A stretch of 21,002 bases of DNA, from NCBI GenBank assembly GCA_028717105.1, contig JAQUOM010000017.1, positions 1-21,002 on the forward strand, written 5' to 3'. A model generated the notes under the pieces. It did not search any database and was not told where the DNA came from. It saw only the letters and a list, made by a program, of their open reading frames with translations. Made by a program: the position numbers and the translations under genes. Origin of the DNA: Candidatus Omnitrophota bacterium (GTDB taxonomy: Bacteria > Omnitrophota > Gorgyraeia > Velamenicoccales > Velamenicoccaceae). Below, one piece after another: positions 13,373 to 20,984 of the stretch. The first letter of the stretch is position 1. Each line of letters begins with the position of its first letter.

Positions 13373-14414
13373 ACATATCTTTCAGATGACGGACGAAGGG
13401 CTTACGGATCACACCCTTCTCCGTGATAATGGCCGAAAGGAAAACAGACGGCGTCACGTCGAAAGCCGGATTAAACACGCGGACCCCCGAAGGAGCCATG
13501 GGTCTTTTGAAATAGAGCGACGTCACTTCGGAGGGGTCTCTTTGTTCGATCGGGATCTCGCGGCCGCTTTTTAATTTGAGGTCCAGGGTTGAAAACGGCG
13601 CCACGCAGTAAAAAGGGATCTTGTGATAACGGGCCAAGACCGCCAGGCTGTAAGTGCCGATCTTGTTGGCGAAATCGCCGTTCGCGGCGATCCTGTCGGC
13701 CCCTACGAAAACCGCCTGGATCCGGCCGGCGCGCATCAGATCCGCCGCCATGTTATCGCAAATCAGCGTCACGTCGATGCCGTTGCGCAAAAGCTCCCAC
13801 GTCGTCAGGCGCGCGCCCTGCAGGAGCGGCCTGGTCTCGCAGGCATAAACCTTGATCGATTTGCCTTCTTCATGGGCGCGGTAAAACACCCCCAGGGCCG
13901 TACCGTAACCGCTGGTCGCCAATCCGCCGGCGTTGCATACGGTCAAGAGACCGTCTCCATCTTTAATAAAACGCGAGGCGTTCCGACTCATCCGCAAACA
14001 CATCTGAATGTCCTCCCGCACAATCGCATCCGCCTCTCTTTTGAGATAACCCAGGAGCTCCTCTTTCTCGACGCCCACATGGTTCCTGACCACGTTGAAC
14101 ATCCGGTTCAAGGCCCAAAAGAGATTGACGGCCGTCGGTCGGGCAGACGCCAGATATCGATGAAGCCTCTCGGCCTCCCGCAACATCCCCGGCCATGTTT
14201 CGACTCTCGATCTCTTCAGCCCTAAAACAAAACCCATGGCGGCAGCGATCCCGATCAGAGGTGCCCCCCTCACTTTAAGTTTCTTGATCGCCCTCCAGAC
14301 CTGGGGGACCGTCAGACAATGTTCGTGCGCCAACTCTGCCGGCAGGCGCGTCTGATCGATGATGCAGATATGATCATCGTCCCAGGAAATGGGTTTGATG
14401 GCTATGGTTTTCAT
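13347..14414 (-). CDS. mtnA: Methylthioribose-1-phosphate isomerase (MtnA-like)
   Basis: MtnA isomerises 5-methylthioribose-1-phosphate to methylthioribulose-1-phosphate in methionine salvage; close relatives act on 5-deoxyribose-1-phosphate. The product is 355 residues from the ATG at 14414, chosen because it starts MKTIAIKPISW and has GGAG nine bases upstream; the extra upstream residues in the same frame are not family-like. It shows RGAPLIG (49-55), the catalytic Cys160 in TVCNAGGLATSGYGTALG, ETRPLLQGARLT (193-204), and Asp240 in VGADRIAANGD. Both catalytic residues fall at the same numbers as in the Bacillus enzyme. The related eIF2B-like ribose-1,5-bisphosphate isomerases are less likely. 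No other methionine-salvage gene is nearby, so the substrate is open. Confidence 0.9.
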   Translation of the reverse strand: MKTIAIKPISWDDDHICIIDQTRLPAELAHEHCLTVPQVWRAIKKLKVRGAPLIGIAAAMGFVLGLKRSRVETWPGMLREAERLHRYLASARPTAVNLFWALNRMFNVVRNHVGVEKEELLGYLKREADAIVREDIQMCLRMSRNASRFIKDGDGLLTVCNAGGLATSGYGTALGVFYRAHEEGKSIKVYACETRPLLQGARLTTWELLRNGIDVTLICDNMAADLMRAGRIQAVFVGADRIAANGDFANKIGTYSLAVLARYHKIPFYCVAPFSTLDLKLKSGREIPIEQRDPSEVTSLYFKRPMAPSGVRVFNPAFDVTPSVFLSAIITEKGVIRKPFVRHLKDMYGRLPQKY

Positions 14415-14423
14415 GGATAAAAA

Positions 14424-14443
14424 CTCCGGCTTCTGGCTCCTGG
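14424..14443 (-). repeat. Heptamer repeat carrying the mtnA ribosome binding site
   Basis: On the minus strand CCAGGAG, CCAGAAG and CCGGAG stand in a row just before mtnA. The last supplies GGAG about nine bases before the ATG at 14414 and is the likely Shine-Dalgarno; the first contains another AGGAG-like core. The array fills the 51-bp gap between the DUF362 gene and mtnA. Confidence 0.6.
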
Positions 14444-14465
14444 ATGTAACCAGCAGCAAAAAAAT

Positions 14466-15587
14466 CTATTTGCCTGACATCAGCCGCAACAAAAAATTCT
14501 TTCGCACCCCGATCGCCTGATGCGGACAGATTTCCTGGCAACAAAGGCAGAGAATGCATTTTTGGTCATCGATCACCATGGTCCCGCCCGACATCTGACA
14601 GGCCCCGGCGGGACAACTGGCCCGGCACAACCCGCAGGCCCGGCAATGGTCCTGCCTCACGAACGGTTTCATGGTCAAGAGCGCCGTGACAATGTTGAGG
14701 GCCCAGCGCGGCATCCTGCTCAAATACGACGTCTTCGGCAAGGCAAAATCCCGGGCGACAAAAAAACGGATGTCCTCGCCCAAAAGCTCGACGGTCTTCA
14801 AACCCCCCTCAAAGAAGCCGCGGCGCATCCCCTCCTTGTTCGTCGGAATTTCATAAGGTTCCAACCCCATGACGACGGCCATGACCATATCGAGGGCCAT
14901 CGCGTCCGTGGCGGCAGCGATCAACTCCATCAGGCGCAGCCGCCCGGAAGAACCGGGCCCATCGCCCTCCATGGCGACAATGCCGTCTAAAACGGTCAAG
15001 TCGGGCTTTCGGGCCTCATAAATATCAACGAGCGCACGGCTCAAATCTTCAGGGTGCGGCCTGTCCCTGTGGATCTTCATCTTATTCATGCCGACAACCA
15101 GACCGAAAAGATTCTTCACGCCGGCCGTCAGCATGGTATACCCGTGTGTCTTGAACTTCGGGACATTAACCAGCTTATCGACCTTATCGAGCCATTCTGT
15201 CAAAGGATAGCCGCCGCGCATCTTGGGTTTTGTGAACGCTACAAGCTCGACCCCTTCTTCGCGGCAAACCTTCCCGATCCCCGACACTTCGTAGACGCGG
15301 TCGATGTCTTTTTTTTCTCCCCAAACGCTGGGAGAATCCCCGCAATAAACGACAGAGGCCAACGGCTTCACGAGACGGATGGCGGCACGTACGACCTCCG
15401 GATGGGTATCAATCCCCTCTTCAGGCGAGGCGTCGGTGAGGACATTCGGCTTGATGAGCACTTTCTGGCCCCGCCTGACAAAAGCCTCCGGTCCGCCCAG
15501 GAGGCCGACGCAACGACGGACCGCCTCTTCCACCTGCTGCGTCAGATAATGGGGACACCGCGCAAAAGATACCCTGGCCTGGATCAT
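14466..15587 (-). CDS. DUF362 protein with C-terminal two [4Fe-4S] ferredoxin domain
   Basis: The 373-residue product joins a DUF362 domain (about 1-300), marked by VLIKPNVL (43-50), VNVPKFKTHGYTMLTAGVKNLFG (parts at 140-162) and LTVLDGIVAMEGDGP (197-211), to a ferredoxin domain. The Fe-S cysteines are C315, C318, C321, C325 and C344, C347, C350, C354, both in the CxxCxxCxxxCP pattern of two [4Fe-4S] clusters. The function of DUF362 proteins is unknown; a cytoplasmic electron-transfer or redox role is inferred from the clusters. The hydrophobic stretch near 296-306 is too short for a sure membrane helix. Its ATG overlaps the tatD stop by 4 bp. mtnA follows after a 51-bp gap. Confidence 0.92.
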   Translation of the reverse strand: MIQARVSFARCPHYLTQQVEEAVRRCVGLLGGPEAFVRRGQKVLIKPNVLTDASPEEGIDTHPEVVRAAIRLVKPLASVVYCGDSPSVWGEKKDIDRVYEVSGIGKVCREEGVELVAFTKPKMRGGYPLTEWLDKVDKLVNVPKFKTHGYTMLTAGVKNLFGLVVGMNKMKIHRDRPHPEDLSRALVDIYEARKPDLTVLDGIVAMEGDGPGSSGRLRLMELIAAATDAMALDMVMAVVMGLEPYEIPTNKEGMRRGFFEGGLKTVELLGEDIRFFVARDFALPKTSYLSRMPRWALNIVTALLTMKPFVRQDHCRACGLCRASCPAGACQMSGGTMVIDDQKCILCLCCQEICPHQAIGVRKNFLLRLMSGK

Positions 15588-16354
15588 GGCAAACCGAAAA
15601 ATTGTCTTGCTGCTTGTGTCGTCCGGCGGCAGACATCATCAACGCCTACGTCTTTGATCGCTGCAACGGCCTGCGCCACAAGGGCAACATGGGCAGGTTC
15701 ATTGCGCCGGCCGCGGTGCCCTTCCGGAGACAAAAACGGCGCGTCCGTCTCCAAAAACATCCGCTCCAAAGGGACCAGGCGGACAAGTTCCCGCAACCGA
15801 TCGGCTTTTTTATATGTAATATTGGCCGTGAATGAAACGAAAAAACCTTTTTGCAGGCAATCTTTCAAAAAATCTTCAGTGCCGGAAAAACAATGGACCA
15901 CGACGCCGCAGCCGGCCCCTTGCGAAAGCGGCGCAAGCATCCCGGCGACATCCGCCTCCGCGTCGCGGCAATGGATGATCAATGGTTTCTTGACACGGAC
16001 CCCCAGGCTTAAAAAACGCCCGAAACAATCGCGCTGAAGAGCCGGGGCGGACAGGTTACGATAATAATCCAGCCCGACCTCGCCGATCGCAACGACTTTG
16101 GGTTCTGCCGCCAGCCGTTCCATCTCGGCAAATGCCTCTGCGCCGCACTCCCCGGCATCATGAGGATGGATACCGACGCTGGCAAAAACGCGAGGGTCCT
16201 GACGGGCCAGCTCAACAGCGCGGCGGCTGCCTTCAAGGCTGGAACCGACATTGATCAGCGCTTCGACCCCCGCGGCATGGGCCGCGGCCAGGACGGCCGA
16301 ACGGTCCTGGTCAAATTCCTTAAAATCCAAATGACAGTGGGTATCGATAAGCAT
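15584..16354 (-). CDS. tatD: TatD-family metal-dependent hydrolase (DNase)
   Basis: TatD proteins are TIM-barrel metalloenzymes with 3'-5' exonuclease or related hydrolase activity, implicated in DNA repair and quality control. The product is 256 residues from the ATG at 16354, chosen because it reads MLIDTHCHLDF; an in-frame ATG four codons earlier (16366) is possible, and neither has a Shine-Dalgarno. Metal-binding and catalytic motifs are complete: DTHCHLD at the start, GEVGLDYY, IIHCRDA, VVHCFSG and ETDAPFLSP. It lies downstream of metG, the common bacterial order metG-tatD, after a 74-86 bp spacer made of heptamer repeats. It overlaps the following DUF362 gene by 4 bp. Confidence 0.95.
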   Translation of the reverse strand: MLIDTHCHLDFKEFDQDRSAVLAAAHAAGVEALINVGSSLEGSRRAVELARQDPRVFASVGIHPHDAGECGAEAFAEMERLAAEPKVVAIGEVGLDYYRNLSAPALQRDCFGRFLSLGVRVKKPLIIHCRDAEADVAGMLAPLSQGAGCGVVVHCFSGTEDFLKDCLQKGFFVSFTANITYKKADRLRELVRLVPLERMFLETDAPFLSPEGHRGRRNEPAHVALVAQAVAAIKDVGVDDVCRRTTQAARQFFGLP

Positions 16355-16370
16355 GGCTAATGACACAAAA

Positions 16371-16440
16371 TCCGAAATCGGACGTCCGGTATCCGAAAAA
16401 TATCAAGTTTTCGGACTTCTGACTTCTGACTTCGGACTTC
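16371..16440. repeat. Two inverted arrays of four heptamers between metG and tatD
   Basis: The left array is TCCGAAA, TCGGACG, TCCGGTA, TCCGAAA (16371-16398). The right array is TTTCGGA, CTTCTGA, CTTCTGA, CTTCGGA (16409-16436) plus CTTC. The reverse complements of the right units are TCCGAAA, TCAGAAG, TCAGAAG and TCCGAAG, so the two arrays have related units in opposite orientation around a 10-base centre. The innermost 8 bp (TCCGAAAA/TTTTCGGA) pair perfectly. The spacer is almost entirely this element. Confidence 0.82.
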
Positions 16441-17934
16441 CTATGAATTCTTTTCTTCAACGATCCTCGGGAACAGGGGTTCGCCTTTTGCGACCCGGTC
16501 TGCCTCGATCTGAGAAGAAATCTTGGCGGCTGTTTGCGGCATGAAGGGCGCTATCTCGAGCGCCACGTGACGCAGGACCTGGAACATGACGGCCAAAAAG
16601 TCTTCCAGGGCTTCCGTCTGCCCCGCTTTTTTTAAATTCCAGGGTTTTGTTTCTTCCACATATTTATTCGCGGCGCCGATCAGGCTCCATATCGCCTCCA
16701 GCGCTGCGATGAAATCGATCTTCTCGAGCGCCGTATCCACGGCCGCGCCGAGGCCGTCCATCTTCTCGACGATCGACGACCCCGAAGAAGAACGATGCCC
16801 GTCTCTGTCGAAAACGGGGATGCGGCCGTCGGCGTATTTCTCCGACATGGTCAGCGTCCTGTAAACGAGATTACCCAGGTCATTGGCCAAGTCGCCGTTA
16901 AAGCGCTTGATGAGGGCATCGCGGGAAAAAACGCCGTCGAGACCGAAGGGAACGTCGCGCAACAGAAAATAACGATAGACATCGATCCCGAACTCGTCGA
17001 GGACATCGAGCGGATTGACCGTGTTGCCGCGGCTTTTAGACATTTTCTCCCGTCCTACCTGCCACCAGCCATGGGCAAAGATCCCCTGCGGAGGAAAAAG
17101 CCCGGCCGCATGCAGCATGATCGGCCAGATAACGGCATGCTGGCGCAGGATATCCTTGCCGATCAAATGAAGGGCCGAAGGCCAGAAGGCGTCGAATTTT
17201 TTGCGGTTGCCGGGAAATCCTAACGCGCTGATATAATTGATTAACGCGTCAAACCATACATAGGTCACGTGGTCCGGGGAAAACGGCAGCGGGATGCCCC
17301 AGCTCAGGCGGCTTTTCGGCCGCGAGACACACAGGTCGCTCAAGGTGTTTTCTTCCAGAAAACTCAAGACCTCATTGCGCCGCGACTCCGGCCGGATGAA
17401 ATCCGGATGGGCCTTGATGTATTCTAAAAGCCACGCCTGATGGCGGGAAAGCTTAAAGAAATAATTAGACTCCTTGATACGCTCGACCGGCCTGCGGCAA
17501 TCGGGGCAAAGGCCGCCCTCGGCCTGCTTCTCCGTCCAGAAGACCTCGCAAGGAACGCAATACAGGCCCTCATAATCCCCCAGGACGAGTTCCCCTTTGT
17601 CATAGAGAAGCTGAAGAAAATAACGGACCGTCTCGACATGGCGAGATTCGGTCGTACGGATAAAGTCGTCGTAACTGATATCGAGCCTCTTCCAGACATC
17701 CTTGAAACGCGGAATGATCCCATCCACGAACTCCTGCGGCGTCTTCCCCTCTTCCTGGGCGGCCTTCAAGACTTTCTGGCCGTGCTCATCGGTGCCCGTC
17801 AGGAAAAGCACGTCCTGCCCGCGCTGCCTCTTATGCCGGGAAAGGACATCCGCTGCGATCGTCGTATAGGAATGGCCGATATGCGGCAGGCCGTTGACGT
17901 AATAAATAGGCGTCGTCACATAAAACGTCGTCAT
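16441..17934 (-). CDS. metG: Methionyl-tRNA synthetase
   Basis: MetRS charges initiator and elongator tRNA-Met. The product is 497 residues from the ATG at 17934, chosen because MTTFYVTTPIYYVNG is the standard opening and the ATG forms a 4-bp overlap with the ricT stop. The longer open frame upstream is read from ricT. It has HIGH (18-21), TGTDEHG (46-52), one CxxC-CxxC zinc knuckle pair (C126, C129, C143, C146), WFDALINY (227-234) and KMSKS (297-301). The C-terminal EMAPII-like tRNA-binding domain found in some MetRS is absent, as in the short form of the enzyme. The order ricT-metG-tatD is widespread in bacteria. A repeat-filled spacer separates it from tatD. Confidence 0.97.
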   Translation of the reverse strand: MTTFYVTTPIYYVNGLPHIGHSYTTIAADVLSRHKRQRGQDVLFLTGTDEHGQKVLKAAQEEGKTPQEFVDGIIPRFKDVWKRLDISYDDFIRTTESRHVETVRYFLQLLYDKGELVLGDYEGLYCVPCEVFWTEKQAEGGLCPDCRRPVERIKESNYFFKLSRHQAWLLEYIKAHPDFIRPESRRNEVLSFLEENTLSDLCVSRPKSRLSWGIPLPFSPDHVTYVWFDALINYISALGFPGNRKKFDAFWPSALHLIGKDILRQHAVIWPIMLHAAGLFPPQGIFAHGWWQVGREKMSKSRGNTVNPLDVLDEFGIDVYRYFLLRDVPFGLDGVFSRDALIKRFNGDLANDLGNLVYRTLTMSEKYADGRIPVFDRDGHRSSSGSSIVEKMDGLGAAVDTALEKIDFIAALEAIWSLIGAANKYVEETKPWNLKKAGQTEALEDFLAVMFQVLRHVALEIAPFMPQTAAKISSQIEADRVAKGEPLFPRIVEEKNS

Positions 17935-18716
17935 GGTTTTGTCTTGTAGCTCACTTCGACCAGCTTGCCGTCCTCCAAGAGGACACTGGCCTTTCGTTTC
18001 AGGATATTGACGGAGATCACCTTCCCCTTGCCTTCGGCTGTCTCGACACGCTCGCCTTCCCGCGGAAGCCCCTTGCACATCTCTTTGTAGTGCTTATGTT
18101 CAAAAGACAAACAGCACATCAGACGGCCGCAGAGGCCGGATATCTTGGGAGGGTTCAAAGGCAGATTCTGGTCCTTGGCCATCCGGATCGTTACAGGCTC
18201 GAAATCTTTTAAAAATTTGCAGCAGCACAATTCCTTGCCGCAGGGCCCGAATCCTCCCAGGATCTTGGCCTCATCCCTGACGCCGATCTGACGCAGCTCG
18301 ATGCGCGCCTTAAAGATCTTGGCAAGCTCCTTGACCAATTCCCGGAAATCCACCCGGCCCTCGGCCGTAAAATAAAAAAGGATCTTGGAGCGGTCAAAGG
18401 CGTATTCCGCGCCGACCAACTTCATATCGAGCCTGTGTTCCTCAATCTTCTTGGCGCAGGTTGAAGAGGCTTCTTTGGCTTTTTTTCTATTCTCTTCGAC
18501 CTGTTTTGAGTCGGCTTCCGTCACGATCCTCAGGATTTTTTTAACCGACTCGTCGACTTTCTCTGTCAGGACGGGATCGGAGACGACCTGCCCGTAATCA
18601 ATGCCGCGCTCCACCTCAACGATGACGACGTCGCCGTTCTTGATCTGCAGGCCTTCCGCGCGGCAACAAAAGACAGACCCCATTTCTCTTAATCTCACTT
18701 GAGCTATAACTTCCAT
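17931..18716 (-). CDS. ricT: RicT/PSP1-domain Fe-S protein (YaaT family)
   Basis: In Bacillus, RicT (YaaT) with RicA and RicF forms a complex carrying Fe-S clusters that stimulates RNase Y mRNA processing and affects competence and sporulation. Homologues outside Firmicutes are of unknown role. The 261-residue product has the PSP1 C-terminal domain and the conserved cysteine set GPCG (158-160), CCC (164-166), LCGRLMCC (C196, C201, C202) and C214. A charged, probably coiled segment lies around 66-95, and GVRDEAKILGGFG (145-157) is the family signature. GGAG lies about nine bases before the ATG at 18716, one of the clearer Shine-Dalgarno sites here. holB lies 21 bp upstream and metG overlaps by 4 bp, the same order as in Bacillus. 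ricA and ricF are not in the window. Confidence 0.93.
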   Translation of the reverse strand: MEVIAQVRLREMGSVFCCRAEGLQIKNGDVVIVEVERGIDYGQVVSDPVLTEKVDESVKKILRIVTEADSKQVEENRKKAKEASSTCAKKIEEHRLDMKLVGAEYAFDRSKILFYFTAEGRVDFRELVKELAKIFKARIELRQIGVRDEAKILGGFGPCGKELCCCKFLKDFEPVTIRMAKDQNLPLNPPKISGLCGRLMCCLSFEHKHYKEMCKGLPREGERVETAEGKGKVISVNILKRKASVLLEDGKLVEVSYKTKP

Positions 18717-18737
18717 AAGTTTAACTCCGCGAATACC

Positions 18738-19712
18738 TTAGGTTATTTTTTTCAATTCTGCATTGAGACGCGCCAGCACCACCCTCATATTAATGTTATA
18801 CTTCACATCCGCGGCCGTCTCGGCCACAACCTTAAGCGCCCCCTCCAAATCTTCGGTTTTCAGTCTTTGAGAAAGGTGTATTATATCATCAATCCTGTCG
18901 GCATTTATGATATTTTTTGCCTCAGGCGACGTCTGCGCGACGAGGATATCCCTCAACCACCCGGCCAGAAGATACAACGCGGTCTCCGCCTCCTGGCGCA
19001 CCTCTCTCTTCTCGGACTCATGTCCGCAAGAAAGAGAAAAATCCCCTTTCATCCATTCCTCCACAAGGCGGTTCTTGTATGAAAAGACCTTTTCTTTGCT
19101 GAACCGCAGGGCTGTCTCCATACAGCCTCCGGAAATGCGTGCCAGGTAGAGCGCTTCGTCTTCAGCTATTTGATAGTCTTTACGGAGGATATCCCTGACG
19201 ACAGACTCCTGCAGGCTGCTGAATACGATCTTTTGGCAGCGGGAAGCGATCGTCGGCACGACCGCCTTAAGGCTTGCGGCCAGGATGATGATCACCGTGT
19301 CCGCCGAAGGCTCCTCCAGCGTCTTCAAGAGCGCATTGGCAGATTCATCGTTCAGGGCCCCACCGTCCGAAACAATAAGGACTTTTCGCGAAGATTCAAA
19401 ACCCCTGAGGGACAACCGGCGGCAGGCCTCGCGGACAGCATCGATTTTTATGAACTGACCTTCGGGTGAAAGGACCTGGATATCCGGATGGCCGGCAACT
19501 TGCGCCTTGCGGCAGGACGAACAAACATCGCAAGGCTCGGCCTGGCGGGGGTCCTGGCAGACCAGAAGCTTGGCGAAGTTGATCGCGGCTTTCGACTTGC
19601 CCACACCGGCAGGACCGACAAAGATATAAGCGTGGCTCATGCGCTTCCCGAGAACAGCACTTTTCAGGAGCGCGAGGGCCTTTTCTTGTCCGAGGATTTC
19701 TTTAAAAGACAC
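18738..19712 (-). CDS. holB: DNA polymerase III delta-prime subunit
   Basis: The delta-prime subunit is part of the clamp loader that places the beta clamp on primed DNA. The 324-residue product has the AAA+ layout: LGQEKALALLKSAV (7-20), Walker A GPAGVGKS (33-40), a zinc module with C52, C61, C64 and C67, SANALLKTLEEP (124-135) and the SRC motif (157-159). It keeps an intact Walker A, which E. coli delta-prime has lost, so a role shared with DnaX cannot be excluded by sequence alone. The operon place after tmk and before ricT is the usual one for holB. Its start lies 49 bp inside tmk. Confidence 0.95.
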   Translation of the reverse strand: MSFKEILGQEKALALLKSAVLGKRMSHAYIFVGPAGVGKSKAAINFAKLLVCQDPRQAEPCDVCSSCRKAQVAGHPDIQVLSPEGQFIKIDAVREACRRLSLRGFESSRKVLIVSDGGALNDESANALLKTLEEPSADTVIIILAASLKAVVPTIASRCQKIVFSSLQESVVRDILRKDYQIAEDEALYLARISGGCMETALRFSKEKVFSYKNRLVEEWMKGDFSLSCGHESEKREVRQEAETALYLLAGWLRDILVAQTSPEAKNIINADRIDDIIHLSQRLKTEDLEGALKVVAETAADVKYNINMRVVLARLNAELKKIT

Positions 19713-20320
19713 GACTCCACGATCTCCCTGATCTTCGCCTGCGTCTCCTGGATGCCGGGCTCGACGCGGACGATCTTGATCCTCTGCGGATATCTACCGG
19801 CAAGGACAAAATAGCCCTTTTTGACGCGCTGATGAAACGCGTCCGGCCTCAGCTCGATCCTGTCCGGAGCGGATTCATTCTTTAATTTATCTCTGCTCTG
19901 CCAAAAATCCAAAAGAAGCGTCAGGTCCGGGGTTATTCCCGACGTCGCCAGCTTCCCGACCTTCTCCAAGACCGCAACATCCAGACCACAACCGTATCCC
20001 TGGTAAGCGAGCGTCGAATCCTGAAAACGGTCGCAAAGCACGATCATCCCTCGCCTGAGGGCCGGACGGATGACCTCTTCGACAAGCTGGGCGCGAGACG
20101 CCGTATACAGGAGCATCTCGGCAACAAGCGACATCCCGTCGTTCTTCCTGTCGAGAAGGACCCTGCGGATCTTCTCGCCGATGACGGTCGAACCGGGCTC
20201 GCGGATGAAAAGCGTTTTCCAGCCTTTTGACTTCAGGTACTTTTCCAAAAGCCGGGCCTGGGTGCTCTTGCCGCTCTTCTCCGGACCTTCAAAAGTAATA
20301 AAAATTCCGCGGGACATCAC
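19664..20320 (-). CDS. tmk: Thymidylate kinase
   Basis: Tmk phosphorylates dTMP to dTDP in dTTP synthesis. The 218-residue product has the P-loop GPEKSGKST (12-20), REPGSTVIGE (40-49), and CDRFQDSTLAYQG (96-108) with the substrate-binding DRF. A later DRIE and FHQRVKKGY mark the lid and C-terminal helix region. Lys in place of the usual Gly in the P-loop (EKSGKST rather than EGSGKST) is a mild deviation. It starts at 20320 in a 4-bp overlap with the cysS stop; a second ATG at 20317 is possible. The C-terminal tail is basic and overlaps holB by 49 bp. Confidence 0.95.
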   Translation of the reverse strand: MMSRGIFITFEGPEKSGKSTQARLLEKYLKSKGWKTLFIREPGSTVIGEKIRRVLLDRKNDGMSLVAEMLLYTASRAQLVEEVIRPALRRGMIVLCDRFQDSTLAYQGYGCGLDVAVLEKVGKLATSGITPDLTLLLDFWQSRDKLKNESAPDRIELRPDAFHQRVKKGYFVLAGRYPQRIKIVRVEPGIQETQAKIREIVESCLLKKSSDKKRPSRS

Positions 20321-20984
20321 GCCGATCTTTCTTTGTCTTTGACGGTCACGCCCAGTTTTCTAAGCTGATCGCGGATCTCATCGGCTTTTTTAAAATTCTT
20401 CTTCTTTCTGGCCTCATCCCGTTCCTGCACAAGCTTCTCGACTTCTGTCTCGGTCCGCTCATCTAAACGAATATTCCCGTCAAACTCCACAACATAGCCT
20501 CGGGACATCGGACGGATTTTTTGCGATGCCTTAAAATGCAGGCCCAAAACCGACCCCAGTTCGACAAGCTCCCGGCCGACAAACAAGGCCGCATCCATAT
20601 TTTTCTTTTGGGCCAAATAGATATAGCCGAGATTCAACAATTCGAAAAGGACTGAAGACGCGACGGCGGTATTAAAATCGTCGTCCATGGCTTTTTCAAA
20701 CTTTTCACGCAATGCCCCGGCCTCTCCGACGAGCTGTCCGGACGCACCGGCCTCTCTTCGTTCCGTGCGCGCAAGCTCCGCCAGGAACCTCTCGATCTTT
20801 TCATAAGCCTTCTTCGTATTGTCCAATCCTTCAAAAGTAAAATCCATCGCGGAGCGGTAGTGCGCCGACAAAAAGAAAAGCTTCAAAACATCGGCCTCAA
20901 AACGCTTCAACACATCCTGGATCGTATAAAAATTCCCCAGGGATTTCGACATCTTTCTTCCATCGATCGTCAACAATCCGTGAT
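20317..20984 (-). CDS. cysS: Cysteinyl-tRNA synthetase, C-terminal part
   Basis: Partial gene truncated by the contig end. The reading frame starts within HGLLTIDGRKMSKSLGNF, which holds the catalytic KMSKS loop of class I CysRS, followed by the helical anticodon-binding and DALR regions (FEGLDNTKKAYEKIERF, MDDDFNTAVA) and a charged C-terminus (ERDEARKKKNFKKADEIRDQ) typical of CysRS. The N-terminal catalytic half, with the HIGH motif and zinc ligands, is missing. An apparent start at 20976 is a TTG read as leucine within the conserved sequence and is not a real start. Beyond 20984 the DNA is adapter, so no codon there is genuine. The stop at 20317 overlaps the tmk start by 4 bp. Confidence 0.95.

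Noticed and set aside
16371..16440. CRISPR array
   Set aside because: Units are 7 bp in direct succession with no spacers, and no cas genes are in the window.
17935..18078. 48-residue extension of MetG, and likewise 33 residues before TsaB (11462-11560)
   Set aside because: Both are out-of-frame readings of the upstream gene; the chosen ATGs give standard N-termini and 4-bp stop-start overlaps.
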